From NCBI GenBank assembly GCA_038503075.1, contig JBCAML010000011.1, positions 1,178,001 to 1,242,000 on the forward strand: DNA of 64,000 nucleotides. Direction: 5' to 3'. This DNA comes from Gyromitra esculenta (taxonomy: Eukaryota > Ascomycota > Pezizomycetes > Pezizales > Discinaceae). Both the position numbers and the translations under genes were made by a program. Under the pieces are notes generated by a model that was not told the DNA's origin, searched no databases, and worked only from the letters and a program-made list of their open reading frames with translations. This document shows positions 1 through 11,562 of the stretch, piece by piece. Within the stretch, counting starts at the first letter, position 1. The number at the start of each line of letters is the position of its first letter.

Positions 1-799
1 GCGGAGGATACCCTTGTCTACTAGACCCTTCGCCAGGCGTTCACGGACCTGTTTCAATTGGTAACCAATCTTCATGAGATTCCACGTCTCACCTAAACAG
101 GCCCGCAACAAATTAGATTCAGTTATACAACCAAGATAGAGAGGGGGGAGGGCCCAGACCACTCATAAGGTCAATCCAAGAGCTCACGCTCATCTTCTCA
201 CTGGCCTTCATCATCTTCAAGGCTTCATCTAGTAGGACCTCTCCGGTCTGTGTATCGTCTATCACCTCGATGATGCGGTCCGCTAGGGGAAATCTCCTTC
301 TCGAAGAATCTTTTTGCATACTAATGCGTCCTCTGAAGGCGAGCTCCAACACTATACAGCCACGAAGCGCATAGGAAATGTTGTCGTTCCAGAATGACAA
401 GTAACCCTAGCTCGTGACTTCAGCGGTCAGAACTATAAATACCATTGGAGCAAAACACACACCTGTTTGTCCTTCAGCCCTAGAAGCAGAATTTCCTCCA
501 TCAGCGTCAACTTTGGCTGCTTGTTTCTCTCCTGATTCTCGCTAATGTCTCTCGGGTCAAACGCTATCCTCCGAAACCCGTCAAGTCAGTCCTGGCTCGC
601 GAGGCCGAATAGTCATTCATTTCTCACCAATCTTATGTCCATTCTCCGTAGTGTAAGAAGTTTCTCCACCGCCCCTCGTTTCTGTCGGGGATGGTCTCAC
701 GCTTGGGGAACCACTGCGTTCCTCGTCGTTTCCGTTTGAACCACCAGCACCCCCACCCCCACCTCCTCTCCGTCGAGTTAGACCAGCAGTTGAAGCCAT
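1..799 (-). CDS. VPS74: Vps74/GOLPH3-like Golgi phosphoprotein (3' end outside window)
   Basis: Golgi PI4P-binding adaptor that retains glycosyltransferases in the Golgi (GPP34 family, established role). The model has four exons on the minus strand: 628..799, 463..563, 160..406 and <1..92. Their phases agree and give 204 residues before the window edge. The N-terminus is a Gly/Ser-rich tail beginning [26 protein letters not shown] is formed across the first splice, followed by [16 protein letters not shown], where the GPP34 fold begins. Trp97 in SFWND and Arg106 in YALRG have the spacing of the PI4P-contacting Trp and Arg of yeast Vps74. [14 protein letters not shown] and [16 protein letters not shown] are also present. 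Introns are 56-67 bp. The C-terminal third lies beyond base 1. Identification is very secure; the third intron has a plain GTCTGG donor. Confidence 0.95.
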
Positions 800-1550
800 T
801 GTGGAGCGGTTGGGTTTGCAAAGCGGTGAATAACTGAGACGGGTTCCTCCTGTTCAACGGGGATCTGTCGAGTTGATTATGGTGTAAGGTGACAAGATGG
901 TGATCAAGGTGCGACCGTGACCAAGCTACGGGGAGGGCGCGTGAAGTAGCAGCAGCAGTGAACGTCTGCTGGGAGGCTGTACTGGGGGAGTTTGGACACG
1001 ATTGTAGTTCGTGAATAGAGCTGATCGACTCGGATTGGGGTATTGTTTCGATGGCGGCTCGCTCGGTCGGTTCAAGGTTGAAAGGGGTCGTCGGCTACAA
1101 ATTCAAAGTGGGATGCACCTATAAGTGCGAAGCTACATGTACAAATCTCCTACTGTTTGCCTCACAAGGTTGGCTGCTTCGGGGAGCCCAATCACTTCTA
1201 CACCGCGATCATGCATGCTTGCTTATCCTAACGCATGTGAAGCCAAAATCTGCATGCCATGGGTCAAATTTTTTTAATTTACCAGCTTGTCCCTACAACA
1301 ATACCCCTTTGCTTCAATTGATCGTGAGAAAACAAATTCGACTAGGGAAACAGCCGCATGATGTATTATTGCAATCGGGACAGAGATATTTTGTATTGAG
1401 GAGCATATTTTTTTTTCTTTCTTCTTCTCTAAACAAGCGATATAACGGTGCCGTTGCCGGACACCGTTGGACATGTACAGTATGGAGGGGCGGAATACAG
1501 GAGTCGACCATGCTGGTTTCACCCATTGAAGAACACGGACAATCAAATAT
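800..1550. other. Intergenic: VPS74 upstream region and ACP 3' flank
   Basis: This is upstream of VPS74 and downstream of the ACP gene. A 167-codon open frame (1051..1554, plus) has low-complexity composition and no recognisable domain, and its end overlaps the last ACP coding exon on the other strand. A poly-T run lies near 1409-1417. No RNA gene or repeat is seen. Confidence 0.5.
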
Positions 1551-2275
1551 TTAGTGAGCTGAATGGATGCGAAATACTATTAGTAGACGTCAAGCGATAC
1601 GCACGGACAAGTGGATACTGACCATCAGGCTGAGACAAGATGTAGTTAACCGCTTGCTCGACTGCTTGAAGTCAGACATCTGAGATCCTGAAAATCGCGA
1701 TTCGGTTCACATACCACTTTGGATTGCATCGGCTTCCTTGTCTGGAATCTCAATGCTGAATTCCTGCTCAGAAGTTAATACCAACCACCGCCTCGAGAAC
1801 ACATTGCGTAGAGCACATGCCTCCTCGATTGCCATCACGACCTCGACAGTATCAAGGCTGTCCAGGCCTAAATCGTTCGCAAAGTGAGAGGCACTGGTGA
1901 CCTGTTTGCATGATCAATTGCACGGTTCTTATCACCTCCATTGGAAAAGTGGAGAGTACCTTCGTTTCCGGAGTAACCTAGAAGTTCCTCGGGAATCAGT
2001 ATACCATTTAATATTATAAAATTAGCACCAGCGAGTGTTCGAACCTTGTCAAACCCGTTCAACAGATCAACTATTCTTCCCTCGACTTCCTCTTTAGATA
2101 GCGAAGCTGGTGCAGAGTAGGATCGAATGGCAGTGAACGACACCACCGGCTTTACCGGCATAGGACGGACACATCTTCTTAGAATTGGCCGAGAAACAAC
2201 TGGAGCGGACACACGAGCACCAGCAGCGACAGTAGAGAAAGTGCGCGAAGCACGGATGGCGGCCGACCTGAACAT
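1551..2275 (-). CDS. acpM: Mitochondrial acyl carrier protein (complex I subunit NDUFAB1/ACP1)
   Basis: Carries acyl chains on a 4'-phosphopantetheine arm for mitochondrial fatty-acid and lipoate synthesis. It is also a subunit of respiratory complex I (family knowledge). Six exons on the minus strand: 2045..2275, 1960..1977 (an 18-nt micro-exon), 1821..1901, 1715..1763, 1623..1661 and 1551..1558. Together they give 426 nt, 141 residues. Residues 1-50 are an Arg/Ser/Ala-rich presequence. The ACP fold starts at [14 protein letters not shown]. The micro-exon supplies VTPETK. The attachment serine is Ser98 in [12 protein letters not shown]. The protein ends SQPDAH, encoded partly by an 8-nt last exon. 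The intron after AIEE starts with GC (AG|GCATGT) and ends in CAG, the only junction that keeps EEEFSIEIP in frame. It is divergent from the complex I 23-kDa gene. Confidence 0.94.
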
Positions 2276-2868
2276 GGTGATAGGATGTGGTTGTTGTTGG
2301 TTTATTCGGTGGAGATGGAGGGGGTTTGGAGGGGAAGATGGATGGAAGTGGAGGATGTCGATTGGCGCGGGTGACGATTATTTTTCGCGATGCTCTCGGT
2401 CCCGAAGTAAAATCCCTAAGGCCGGGTTTTTTTTTCTTTCTCTACCTTTTAGCGGCCGAAGCCAACCCAGCGGCGCGAAAACCGGCAAATAATAGGAACA
2501 GAAATATATTTTTACGAGATAATAGTTAATATCTTCTGTAAATCTGCTGTTTAATTATGGGAATACAGTTATTTGGCCAAACCTCTAGTCGGTGGTAGTG
2601 GCAGCGGGCCAATCAGCGGGCTCCTGTATAAACAGCCGAAGCCCTCAGCGCAGGTTTCATATTCCTCCGCCACCACCACTGCAGTGCCCGCATATCTCCA
2701 AATCTCCCTCCCTGCAATCAACAAATTCCCCCAAAGGCCACTACCACCCCTCCTCTGGTCCTCGGACGGCTGCTGGCACCTAATTGTTTTCGAGAATCAA
2801 TCCGGCTAGTCGCCTAGTCAGCCAGCCAATCCATATATCTCATACAATATCGTCCCCACCCCCGGGCT
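2276..2868. promoter_or_regulatory. Shared divergent promoter of two complex I genes
   Basis: A 593-bp spacer separates the start codons of ACP (minus) and the 23-kDa complex I subunit (plus). On the plus strand a CCAATCA box starts at 2609 and a TATAAA follows at 2627-2632. CCAAT boxes of this form bind the Hap/NF-Y complex, which controls respiratory genes in fungi (established). Its use here is inferred from position only. A T-rich tract lies at 2428-2450 and purine-rich stretches nearer the ACP start. Confidence 0.55.
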
Positions 2869-3762
<894 letters not shown>

Positions 3763-4094
3763 TATTGAGGAGGCTTTGCGTTTCGGAACGGCAGATATTT
3801 TTCGAAATATCTGGGGATGGCTGTTTAGCTCTCTTGCTCTTCTTCTTTTGTTGATGAGACGTCCTGTCCTGCATCTTGCGACGCAAGGAGCGGTACATAG
3901 CAGACAATTGTAGATACAGGTCAATGCAGCCACTCAGAAACTGATAATCCTGAAAGATATATGTTACAAAATTCATATTTACAAGATGAAGATATCCGCG
4001 AGTAGCTCTATCGTTCACATGAAAAAAAAGAAAGAAAGAAAGAAAGAAAGAAGAACCACACAAACGCCGGCCGCCCTATAACCCGTCAGATCTG
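3763..4094. other. Short convergent spacer with GAAA microsatellite
   Basis: 332 bp separate the stop codons of the complex I gene and the Mtf2-like gene. The only structure seen is a purine microsatellite of GAAA units at about 4020-4053. No gene was recognised. Confidence 0.6.
4020..4053. repeat. (GAAA)n microsatellite
   Basis: About seven near-perfect tetranucleotide units after an A-run, within the convergent spacer. Confidence 0.9.
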
Positions 4095-5408
4095 TCAACT
4101 GGACATATCATCTAAACCCTCCGTAATCGAATCCTCATCCTTCTGCACTCTTTCCCAATGTTCGGCCTTATAATTCAGGTGCTCCAACAAATCCTCATTG
4201 CCTTCCGTAAACATAACACGAACCGCCATGTCTGTCGAGAGACTATTCGTGGCCGCAAAGTCATCCATAATCTCGTGCAAAACCCGTACCGTCTTTTCAT
4301 CGCCCTGGATACCATTTATTTCCATCTCATCAACCAAGTCCTTGATCTTGTAGAGATCTCTATACCCTTCCCATTTGGCAGCGATCATCTGATTGTAGAC
4401 ATCGACAGAACACCCAAGAACATAAGACTCAGCACCCAGTTTTTTTATGCGCTCGAATGTCGACATGACGCTAGCGAGATCGTTGAAAGTTGTTCTTAGG
4501 ATTTTCATTCCCTCGGCCAGTAGATATGCATAGCTACCGGAGAGGAGGTCCTTCGACGAGCTTTCCAGGCGGCCATTCTCCACGAGGCTAAACACGTGTT
4601 GTTCCATCCACTGCCCCAATGCCAGATCCGTATCGCAATTCTTCATGTCCTGAATCAAACCAGCCAGATTCTTCACCTGGGTCTCTCTTTGCTGCAGAGT
4701 TCTCTGGGGTCTTATCAACCCTGCAGCCTTCGCAGCGGCCATGCGTAGCGCTGGCGGGTACTCTTCAAAAGAGCTCGCCATAGCCAGGGAAGTGGCAACG
4801 GAGTCCTTGTCGATTGAATCTGTCGGACTGAACGAGATCTCGCTTCCGCTTTGCTGGGGCCCAACAGCGGACTCGAACAAGGCGCTGAGTGAAGTGCTAG
4901 GGAAGAACGTTGTCGGTACTGTTCGTGGCTGGAAAGTTGATTTTTCGGAGAGGATGGTTTCAAAGATTCGAGTGAAGATTTCGCGTTCTCGCTCAGTTAG
5001 GGTACTGCCGTTCATCTGTTCCGGTTCGCGCAATAAGTGCATTATTGGGTGTTTCACGAGAGGTGCGCCAGTCCTGGGAATTGCACGGTAGGTGGGAACT
5101 TGGTGGCTGACGGGCCTTCGAGGTGTTCCCTGAAGGAAAGCCCAAGGATCATTGTCCTCTAGGACGACCTTCTGGGCTGGTGCATTGCTGATTGAGATTT
5201 TAGGTGGTACGTCGTATTCAAACGGTATTTCTTCGTTATCATTGTAGTCGGGCATTACCTCAGGGTCAAAGTCGCGATTTCGTCCAACATTTGAGCGGCT
5301 GCTGATAGATCCAAAGGGGCGGTTGGGGATGAAGGAGCAATTGAGGTATCGGAAGGATTTAGTTGTGGAGAGGATAGACCGGGGTAAATTTTTGGAAAGT
5401 AGGCTCAT
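4095..5408 (-). CDS. Mtf2-like mitochondrial protein
   Basis: An intronless 437-residue protein. Residues 1-40 look like a mitochondrial presequence (basic, Ser/Phe-rich, with RSNVGRNRDF). LTEREREIFTRIFETIL lies in the middle. The C-terminal half has the block found in fungal Mtf2-like C-terminal domain proteins: YLLAEGMKILRTTF, then KLGAESYVLGCSVDVYNQMI, then a WEGYRDLYKIKDLVDEMEING segment and a charged tail. Yeast Mtf2/Nam1 acts in mitochondrial mRNA maturation and translation. By family this protein probably does similar work, but similarity outside the C-terminal block is weak and the exact role is inferred. It ends about 330 bp from the complex I gene, and its start faces CMR1 across a 973-bp region holding a TIR element. 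Confidence 0.8.
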   Translation of the reverse strand: MSLLSKNLPRSILSTTKSFRYLNCSFIPNRPFGSISSRSNVGRNRDFDPEVMPDYNDNEEIPFEYDVPPKISISNAPAQKVVLEDNDPWAFLQGTPRRPVSHQVPTYRAIPRTGAPLVKHPIMHLLREPEQMNGSTLTEREREIFTRIFETILSEKSTFQPRTVPTTFFPSTSLSALFESAVGPQQSGSEISFSPTDSIDKDSVATSLAMASSFEEYPPALRMAAAKAAGLIRPQRTLQQRETQVKNLAGLIQDMKNCDTDLALGQWMEQHVFSLVENGRLESSSKDLLSGSYAYLLAEGMKILRTTFNDLASVMSTFERIKKLGAESYVLGCSVDVYNQMIAAKWEGYRDLYKIKDLVDEMEINGIQGDEKTVRVLHEIMDDFAATNSLSTDMAVRVMFTEGNEDLLEHLNYKAEHWERVQKDEDSITEGLDDMSS

Positions 5409-6381
5409 GGCGTGGTTATTTTTGTGGACGAATCGCCCAAATAGAGAATTCTCAGTGTTGGAGATTTTTCATTTTTTTTTGGGGGGGGGGTGGTTTGGTG
5501 GGGGGTGAGGTGAGGCTCAAGCGCATAGATAATGATATTATAATAATTGGAGGACGCGTCTCGTTGGTGGCGAGTGGCTATTCTTGCATTTGTTCTTATC
5601 CACTCACCACACACGAGCAAGTGAAGGAAAGCCATTCTCTGTATTGTACGTATACCTGGCTGCAGACGGCTAACCAAGAACCATACGCGCATTATGGAGT
5701 TACTGGTATTACTGGCAGAGAGTTCGGGAGCACAGTAAGTGCCCCAGGGAAATGTGCCTGAGAGCGTTTCTTTTTTGATGGTTGGTGGGGTAGACCTGCC
5801 TTACCTACGCAGACATACATGTATGTAGGTACCATTATGTCAGTACGACCTTGCAGAGCAAAACCCGAGAGTAGAACTGTGGCGGTGATGCGTACTCAGG
5901 CGCAAGGGGGGAAAGTCTGACGACAGGTGGCGGCGCAGCTCTCACTGGGAGATTTGCAGCTGCTTGAACTTCCCCAGTTTTGTCAAATAACTTAGGTCCA
6001 CATTATCTACATATATATAGCATTCTGAATTGATTAGGTATCCCCACCGGGCCTTGCAAGCGTTGCGTGGGTTGGGACACGAAAATCGATATATCTCGTC
6101 GCACCGCCACGTTCGCCAGACTCGCCCCTCCAACACTCTGCCTGGGGCGGACTGGGCTGGGCTGGACGGCTAGATCGCTTAGCGATCTGGCCGTGGCTTC
6201 GCTCGCCTCACGCCACACAGTGCACGTGAAAGGCTAAATGGAATTATCTACCACGCGTAGCATCGCGTCTCCTGACTCAACTCTGCTCGACCAACCCCAA
6301 CACAACCCAGTCCTAAAGTATAAAAAACCCCACAACAAAAGAACAGATATTTGGCATATCCTCTCTACAATCGTTTTGATA
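5409..6381. promoter_or_regulatory. Divergent upstream region of Mtf2-like gene and CMR1
   Basis: 973 bp between two divergently transcribed start codons. It holds an AT-rich stretch with G-runs near 5470-5510, and the inverted-repeat element at about 5907-6129 lies in its CMR1-proximal half. No other gene was recognised. Confidence 0.5.
5907..6129. mobile_element. MITE-like TIR element, family T1, copy 1
   Basis: The left end reads GGAAAGTCTGACGACAGG then TGGCGGCGC. The right end, reverse-complemented, reads GGGGCGAGTCTGGCGAACG then TGGCGGTGC. These imperfect terminal inverted repeats of about 30 bp enclose about 165 bp with no coding capacity. The same termini recur at 17076-17287 and 41452-41667. 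No convincing target duplication is seen. Confidence 0.75.
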
Positions 6382-8095
6382 ATGGATGAAGTGAACGAGT
6401 ACGAGCGACTTCGCCAAGAGAACATTCTAAAGAACCAGGCACTTCTGAAGGAATTGCAACTCGACGCAGCATCCCTCGGCGCTACCAAGAAGAAACCCCT
6501 ACCAAAGTCCGCACCTAGCTCTGCTAGGAAAAGAACACCGAAAAAGGAGCAAGAAAAAACCATCTTGCCCCGGAGAACCTCCTCGAGGCTTGCGGGACTC
6601 CCGGCTGACTCAGAGAGCGCTAAAAGGAAAGTGGGCGACGACGATGCAGCGCTGTTGGCCGCGGAACGCGCAAACCTTGCTAAGAAGGCACGAGTCTCGG
6701 GCGACCTGAGTTTTGAACTTAAGCGGGGATTGTTGGATGTTACCAAAGGCGCCCGGTTCGAAAAGTCCTTTACAGAACAAGATGTTGAGGAGACTTCTGA
6801 CAAGAGTCTGAAGGGTTTGCGGGAGAAGATGATGGGTCTGAAGTTGTACGAGAAATTCGAGGTGAATGGTAAATACTCCGCCACAAGATCTCATTCAGAG
6901 CCATGGAATTTAATTATATGCCTATTCCTAGATATTAAGATTTGCCCAGAACGCATATATCACCTCGCTTTTCATCCTGTGGTTGATAAGCAGTTGATCT
7001 TTGCTGCAGATAAGGTGTGATTCTGGGCTAGTAATTCGAACTTTAAAGTAGTTGCTGATAGTCCCTAAGGTTGGAAACCTAGGGGTTTTCGACGCACAAT
7101 CCCACAAAGAAGGCGAAGACGGCGAAGAACTACCCGATATCAGCCATTTCAAAATCCATTCACGCACAATATCAACGTTTACCTTCGATCCCGTATCTGC
7201 CACCAGCCTCTACAGCTCGTCTTACGACGGCAGTGTCCGTAAATTCGATTTGGCCACGGGAGTAGCTTCTGAAATTTTTGTCGGGCACGAACAGGATGCT
7301 CTGAGTGGTGTTGAAGTGCCGGAACCAAATATGCTGTATTTCGCCACCTTGGACGGCCGTTTGGGAAGACGGGATCTGAGAACTAAAAAGACGGATATTT
7401 GGGCGTTGAGCGAAAAGAAGATTGGAGGGTTTTCATTGCATCCTCGAGCACCTCATTTAGTTGCCACAGGAGTGAGTGCCGTTCTACCTTAACTAGAAAT
7501 TTCGATGGAAAGGGAGCTAACATGCGGTGGTAGTCGCTGGACCGTACGGTCAAGATTTGGGATCTGAGGAAAATTAAGGGTACCGGGGAGGAGCGATCGC
7601 CCACATTGCTGGCCGAACACTCTAGCAAACTGAGTGTTAGTTGCGCATTGTGGAATAGCAATTCTAGTTTGGCAACAACATCGTATGACGATACAATTAA
7701 AATATACAAGTTCCCGAATGCACTCGGATGGGGGGCTGGGAGCGAAGCCGAGCAAATCCAACCGTCTGTTACCGTGCGCCATAATAATCAAAGTGGGAGG
7801 TGCTTCCCCCTTTCCTTTCTTCATTTGTTCTCTGGGACATTTCCTAATAACGAGAGAATACAGATGGGTTACGATTCTACGAGCTCAATGGCAACAAAAC
7901 CCGGTTAGTGGCCAGCAAAAGTTTGTTATTGCGAATATGAACAGATTCCTGGATATATACACCGAAAACGGCGAACAGTTGGCCCAGCTTTCAGATGACA
8001 GCATTACAGCTGTGCCAGCGGTTGCACAGTTTCACCCTACACAAGATTGGGTTGCTGGTGGCACTGGGAGTGGGAAACTTGCTATCTTTACTTAA
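6382..8095 (+). CDS. CMR1: WD40 DNA-damage-binding protein Cmr1
   Basis: Homologue of yeast Cmr1/YDL156W (WDR76 family), a nuclear WD40 protein that binds UV-damaged DNA and gathers at quality-control foci (established for yeast). Exons 6382..6868, 6932..7014, 7070..7471, 7534..7799 and 7864..8095 give 1470 nt, 489 residues, all phases agreeing. The N-terminal third is basic and disordered ([12 protein letters not shown] and similar). The beta-propeller follows: [91 protein letters not shown] and [17 protein letters not shown]. The start was set at [14 protein letters not shown] because family members begin there; an in-frame ATG at 6238 would add 48 unconserved residues. Confidence 0.95.
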
Positions 8096-8703
8096 TTGGA
8101 ATGGGACAAGTGGGTGATTGCGGAGGGGGAGGAGGGGGAAGAGGAGGGGTTGGTTTAGTTTTTTCTATTGCTACTTGGTGTTAGAAATTTGTGCTGGTTG
8201 GTTGGGGTTCTAGAAGGTCAAAGGACGAGGGGAAGCAAATGCAATACCCGGGTAAGGGTAGGGTGGCGTTCTCGAACTTTGGGACTATACGTAAAATACA
8301 ATAGAATTCGTTGGCGGTGGCCCGAGTGTACATGTCCGTGGGTGTTGAAATGGATCATTTTCAGATGAGATGGGTGGTTTCTATGTAATGCCGATCATCC
8401 AAGTCACACCGGAAACAGGAACCAGATCCTTGGGACCTGCGGCATGGCTGCACCGCTTGGCGGGCATGGGCACATACATAATATATACATGTAATTAATT
8501 GACTAATGCAGACGCGACTTCTTCCTACTCCCCACATCCACCCCAGTCACCCTCCTTCACACTTAACCCACCCACGCGTCTTTCCTCAACATCCTTCGAA
8601 ACAACAACAACGAGCGCGTTGAGCATCATCCCATCTTATGGATTTCCGCTCTTGACTCTTTTGCTATTACATACAAACACAACATATCACTCAACCGCAC
8701 TAA
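8096..8703. other. Intergenic: CMR1 3' flank and upstream region of the zf-4CXXC gene
   Basis: A purine-rich GGAGGA tract lies just after the CMR1 stop. The last 200 bp before the next start are C- and T-rich, as is common for fungal 5' leaders. No gene, repeat or RNA was recognised. Confidence 0.5.
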
Positions 8704-11104
8704 ATGGCTGCAGCAACTCTGCCCTCCCCCCAGCAACAGCATCCCCAACAGCCTCTGGGAGAAAGTAACATTGCGAATAGGCTGGATATGGATCTCAGTA
8801 CTGTCGAGAAAGAAACTAAAAAAAAGAAACGCAAATCCGAAGCCAACGATGGCCCCTCAAAGAAGATCAAAAAGCGCGAATCAGTCTTGGGAAAACATTG
8901 CCACCAATGCCACCAGCATAGGGACTCCTTTGTAGAATGTACTGTCTTGACCACCAGAGGTAAGAGAACTGAGCGGTGCGGCAAAATTTTCTGGTAAGTT
9001 GATTGGTCTTTTGCGTTAAACTACTTTCATGTCACCGTCCATCTCTACTCCTTCTCAGATTCATCCTTACTAGTATGACTGATTGCTTTCGAAATTCAGC
9101 CAAGATTGCCTTAAACGACGCTATGATGAGGATGTGCCAACAATTATCTCCGCGGACCGTCCTAAAGATCTCAATAAGCTTTTAGGCCATATACAGACAG
9201 AGTTGTATGTCTGGCGCTGTCCAATCTGTAGTAAAAATTGTAACTGCGCGCCACACCGCAAGCAATACGGCCTTGCTCCTACAGGGTTCATCACTTCGTT
9301 TGCCAAAGAAAAAGGGTTGACCGTAGCCCAACTTCTTCAAGATCCAGGTGCGATGGAGGTTGCGAGATTGGCTAAAGAAGCAACTCCAAAGAAGTCTAAA
9401 ACACCCTCCCAGGATCTAGAGCCGATAGTAAAAGGGGGAGGAGGTGACCAAAGGGGAAAAAAGGCAAAGAAACCGGCGAACAAGGTCACGGCTAAGGGGA
9501 AAGAAAAAGCGACCAAGCCTACGACAGATAAGGCTCATAGGCATATAGTGCCAACTGCTATTTTACCGGCTCCCATCAAACCCTTTATTAAGCAGCCAAA
9601 ACATGTCGAAGATCCTGAGTTCGAGTTCATTGGCATTTCCTACCCGCTTGGGGTTATTGAAAAAAGACTGTACGGCACCTAATCTTTATTTTATGTTTGA
9701 TGGATTCACTAATTTTGTGGTAACGCCAATAGCCGCGTCCGTGAATTTGTACTACGATTTGAGAAAAAGATGATCAAGTTGCCCCCAAAATACTTCCGAA
9801 CAATCAATGACCCCAATTCCGAGTGGACTGATCTCACCTACCGAAACCTAATCACAAGTCTACTGCCAATAATCCAGGCTGATGGAAACCATCTTATTCA
9901 CGGGGATTTTGTCTATGAGGCTATTCAAGAAATCCAAAAAACAACAGCAGACAATCCCAAGATATGGACTATCCTTAAGAATCTCTTAGGAGAAGCGTAT
10001 CCTGGACGGTTGCCGGACGATTTTAATGAAGAAGAAGTAAAACTGGATGCTATCATGCTAGTGCTGCATCTTGCCCTTCAAGCAACTGTTATTAGACAGC
10101 AGATTGACGAAGATTTGGAAAAAGAGAAGGATAGGAATAGAACTGCAGTAGCAGAAATTAAAAGGCTGAAAGCCGGTAAGTCTTGTCTTCTTATACGTAC
10201 TGTCGGGAAGCCGCAAGACCACATTTAACTAACTTTTTTGTTTTGTTTTGGAGATTGGGAACAAACAAAGAGTGAATTACAAAAGGAACGCTTGCTTCTA
10301 AAAGCAGGTGAACGGGTTAACTGGGATGATCGTTACACAAAAGCTTTCAATGCGAACAAGAAGCTGATAGCTTGCGTAGAAGAGAGACAATGGTAGGTGG
10401 CGTAGATGACTAAATTACCATCCTATCCCATGTAGAAAAATACAATTACTCTTGGAATAACTGTCTGATTTTTGGTTATCGATAGGTTTATATCCCGTAA
10501 AACCTGCATAAGAACAACTCCCCTTGGTGTTGATGCTAAAGGCAACACGTATTGGATGTTCATTCAGCGTGACAAGAAGGATGAAGACTGGGGTCAATGG
10601 GTTGTAGTTCAGAAGAACGAAGTCTTACCACATCCTTCCGGCGCCTTACCTAAGCTTGAGAATGAGCTTAGCGGCCTTGCGGATAATGAGTCGGATGCCC
10701 CCGAAAAGGAAAACGAGGACACTATTAGGTCAAGGATATGGTACGCTATTTCCGGCGCGCAGAATGTTCGACATCTCGCTGAGTGGATCCAGTATCAAAC
10801 CAACTTAGCGCTGTTCAAGAAAGCTATGGTGGTCAACGACATCGTCAGCGATTCTTCATCTCTAGTGCAAGCAGTTACTGTCCCATCAGGTACTCCGAAG
10901 AAGTATAGAGCTGCTACGGAAAAGATGCTCGTCGATACGCCATCTAGACAGCTGATGGTAGAGGTTCGGTTACCGCAACGCTCTGCAAAAAAGGCTGACC
11001 CGGTAGATCTTGTCACAGAGGAGTCAACAGAAGCTTTTGTTGCCCATCTACAAAAAATTGCAAATTTTATGGAGCTGAACGAGGAACCCCAACGATTGCT
11101 TTGA
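8704..11104 (+). CDS. zf-4CXXC_R1 (CDCA7-type) nuclear protein with DDT/WHIM-like regions
   Basis: Exons 8704..8993, 9100..9669, 9733..10175, 10254..10392 and 10486..11104 give 2061 nt, 686 residues. A Lys-rich N-terminus with basic runs (KKKKRK, KKIKKRE) precedes a cysteine cluster: KHCHQCHQHRDSFVEC, RCGKIFCQDCLKRRY across the first splice, then WRCPICSKNCNCAPHR. This is the zf-4CXXC_R1 finger of CDCA7 and MAOA-repressor-R1 relatives. After a basic linker comes VREFVLRFEKKMIKLPPKY with a helical DDT-like stretch, a coiled coil near residues 420-450, and TPLGVDAKGNTYWMF, which resembles the WHIM/WSD motif of ISWI-associated factors. CDCA7 proteins partner HELLS/LSH remodelers in DNA methylation. 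By domain order this is probably a chromatin factor; the partner is inferred. Confidence 0.85.
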
Positions 11105-11562
11105 GGGTTGGTGGTATATTTATTGTTTTTCTGTTTTTCTGGTATAATTGATATAAACTGTATTAGCATTCCCCATCATTATCTTCATCTTCGATATTGA
11201 TGTACTACCCTTCATTGTTCCTCTTATACAAATTATACCCCCTCCCCGGGAAGCATTCAAGGCAGAAACGACATTTGTGTTACTTTTGGTGGTTGCGTGT
11301 TTTTCTATAATAGATCTCTTGTCTCAAAAATAATGCTAGAGTAGATGATAATCGATGAATCACTACCTCAAAATGATTCAACCTTGATCTTTCCAAGAGT
11401 CAGAGGAGTGTTCAAACTACATGTAACAGAAGTTCGCAAATATCATAGGCCACGAATAGAAAGATTAGTAATGCATAAGGCAACACAGAAAGTTACTGAA
11501 TTACTCCTACTAATATAAACCAGTTTACATCCTATGCCATTCGTATACGCCAATCGCCAAAT
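11105..11562. other. Convergent spacer
   Basis: 458 bp of AT-rich DNA between the stop codons of the zinc-finger gene and the SAK HAD gene. No feature was recognised. Confidence 0.5.

Noticed and set aside
1051..1554. 167-codon open frame between VPS74 and ACP
   Set aside because: No domain, odd composition, lies in promoter DNA and overlaps the last ACP coding exon.
6238..6381. Upstream ATG for CMR1
   Set aside because: The extra 48 residues are unlike the family and lie in the leader; [11 protein letters not shown] is the expected start.
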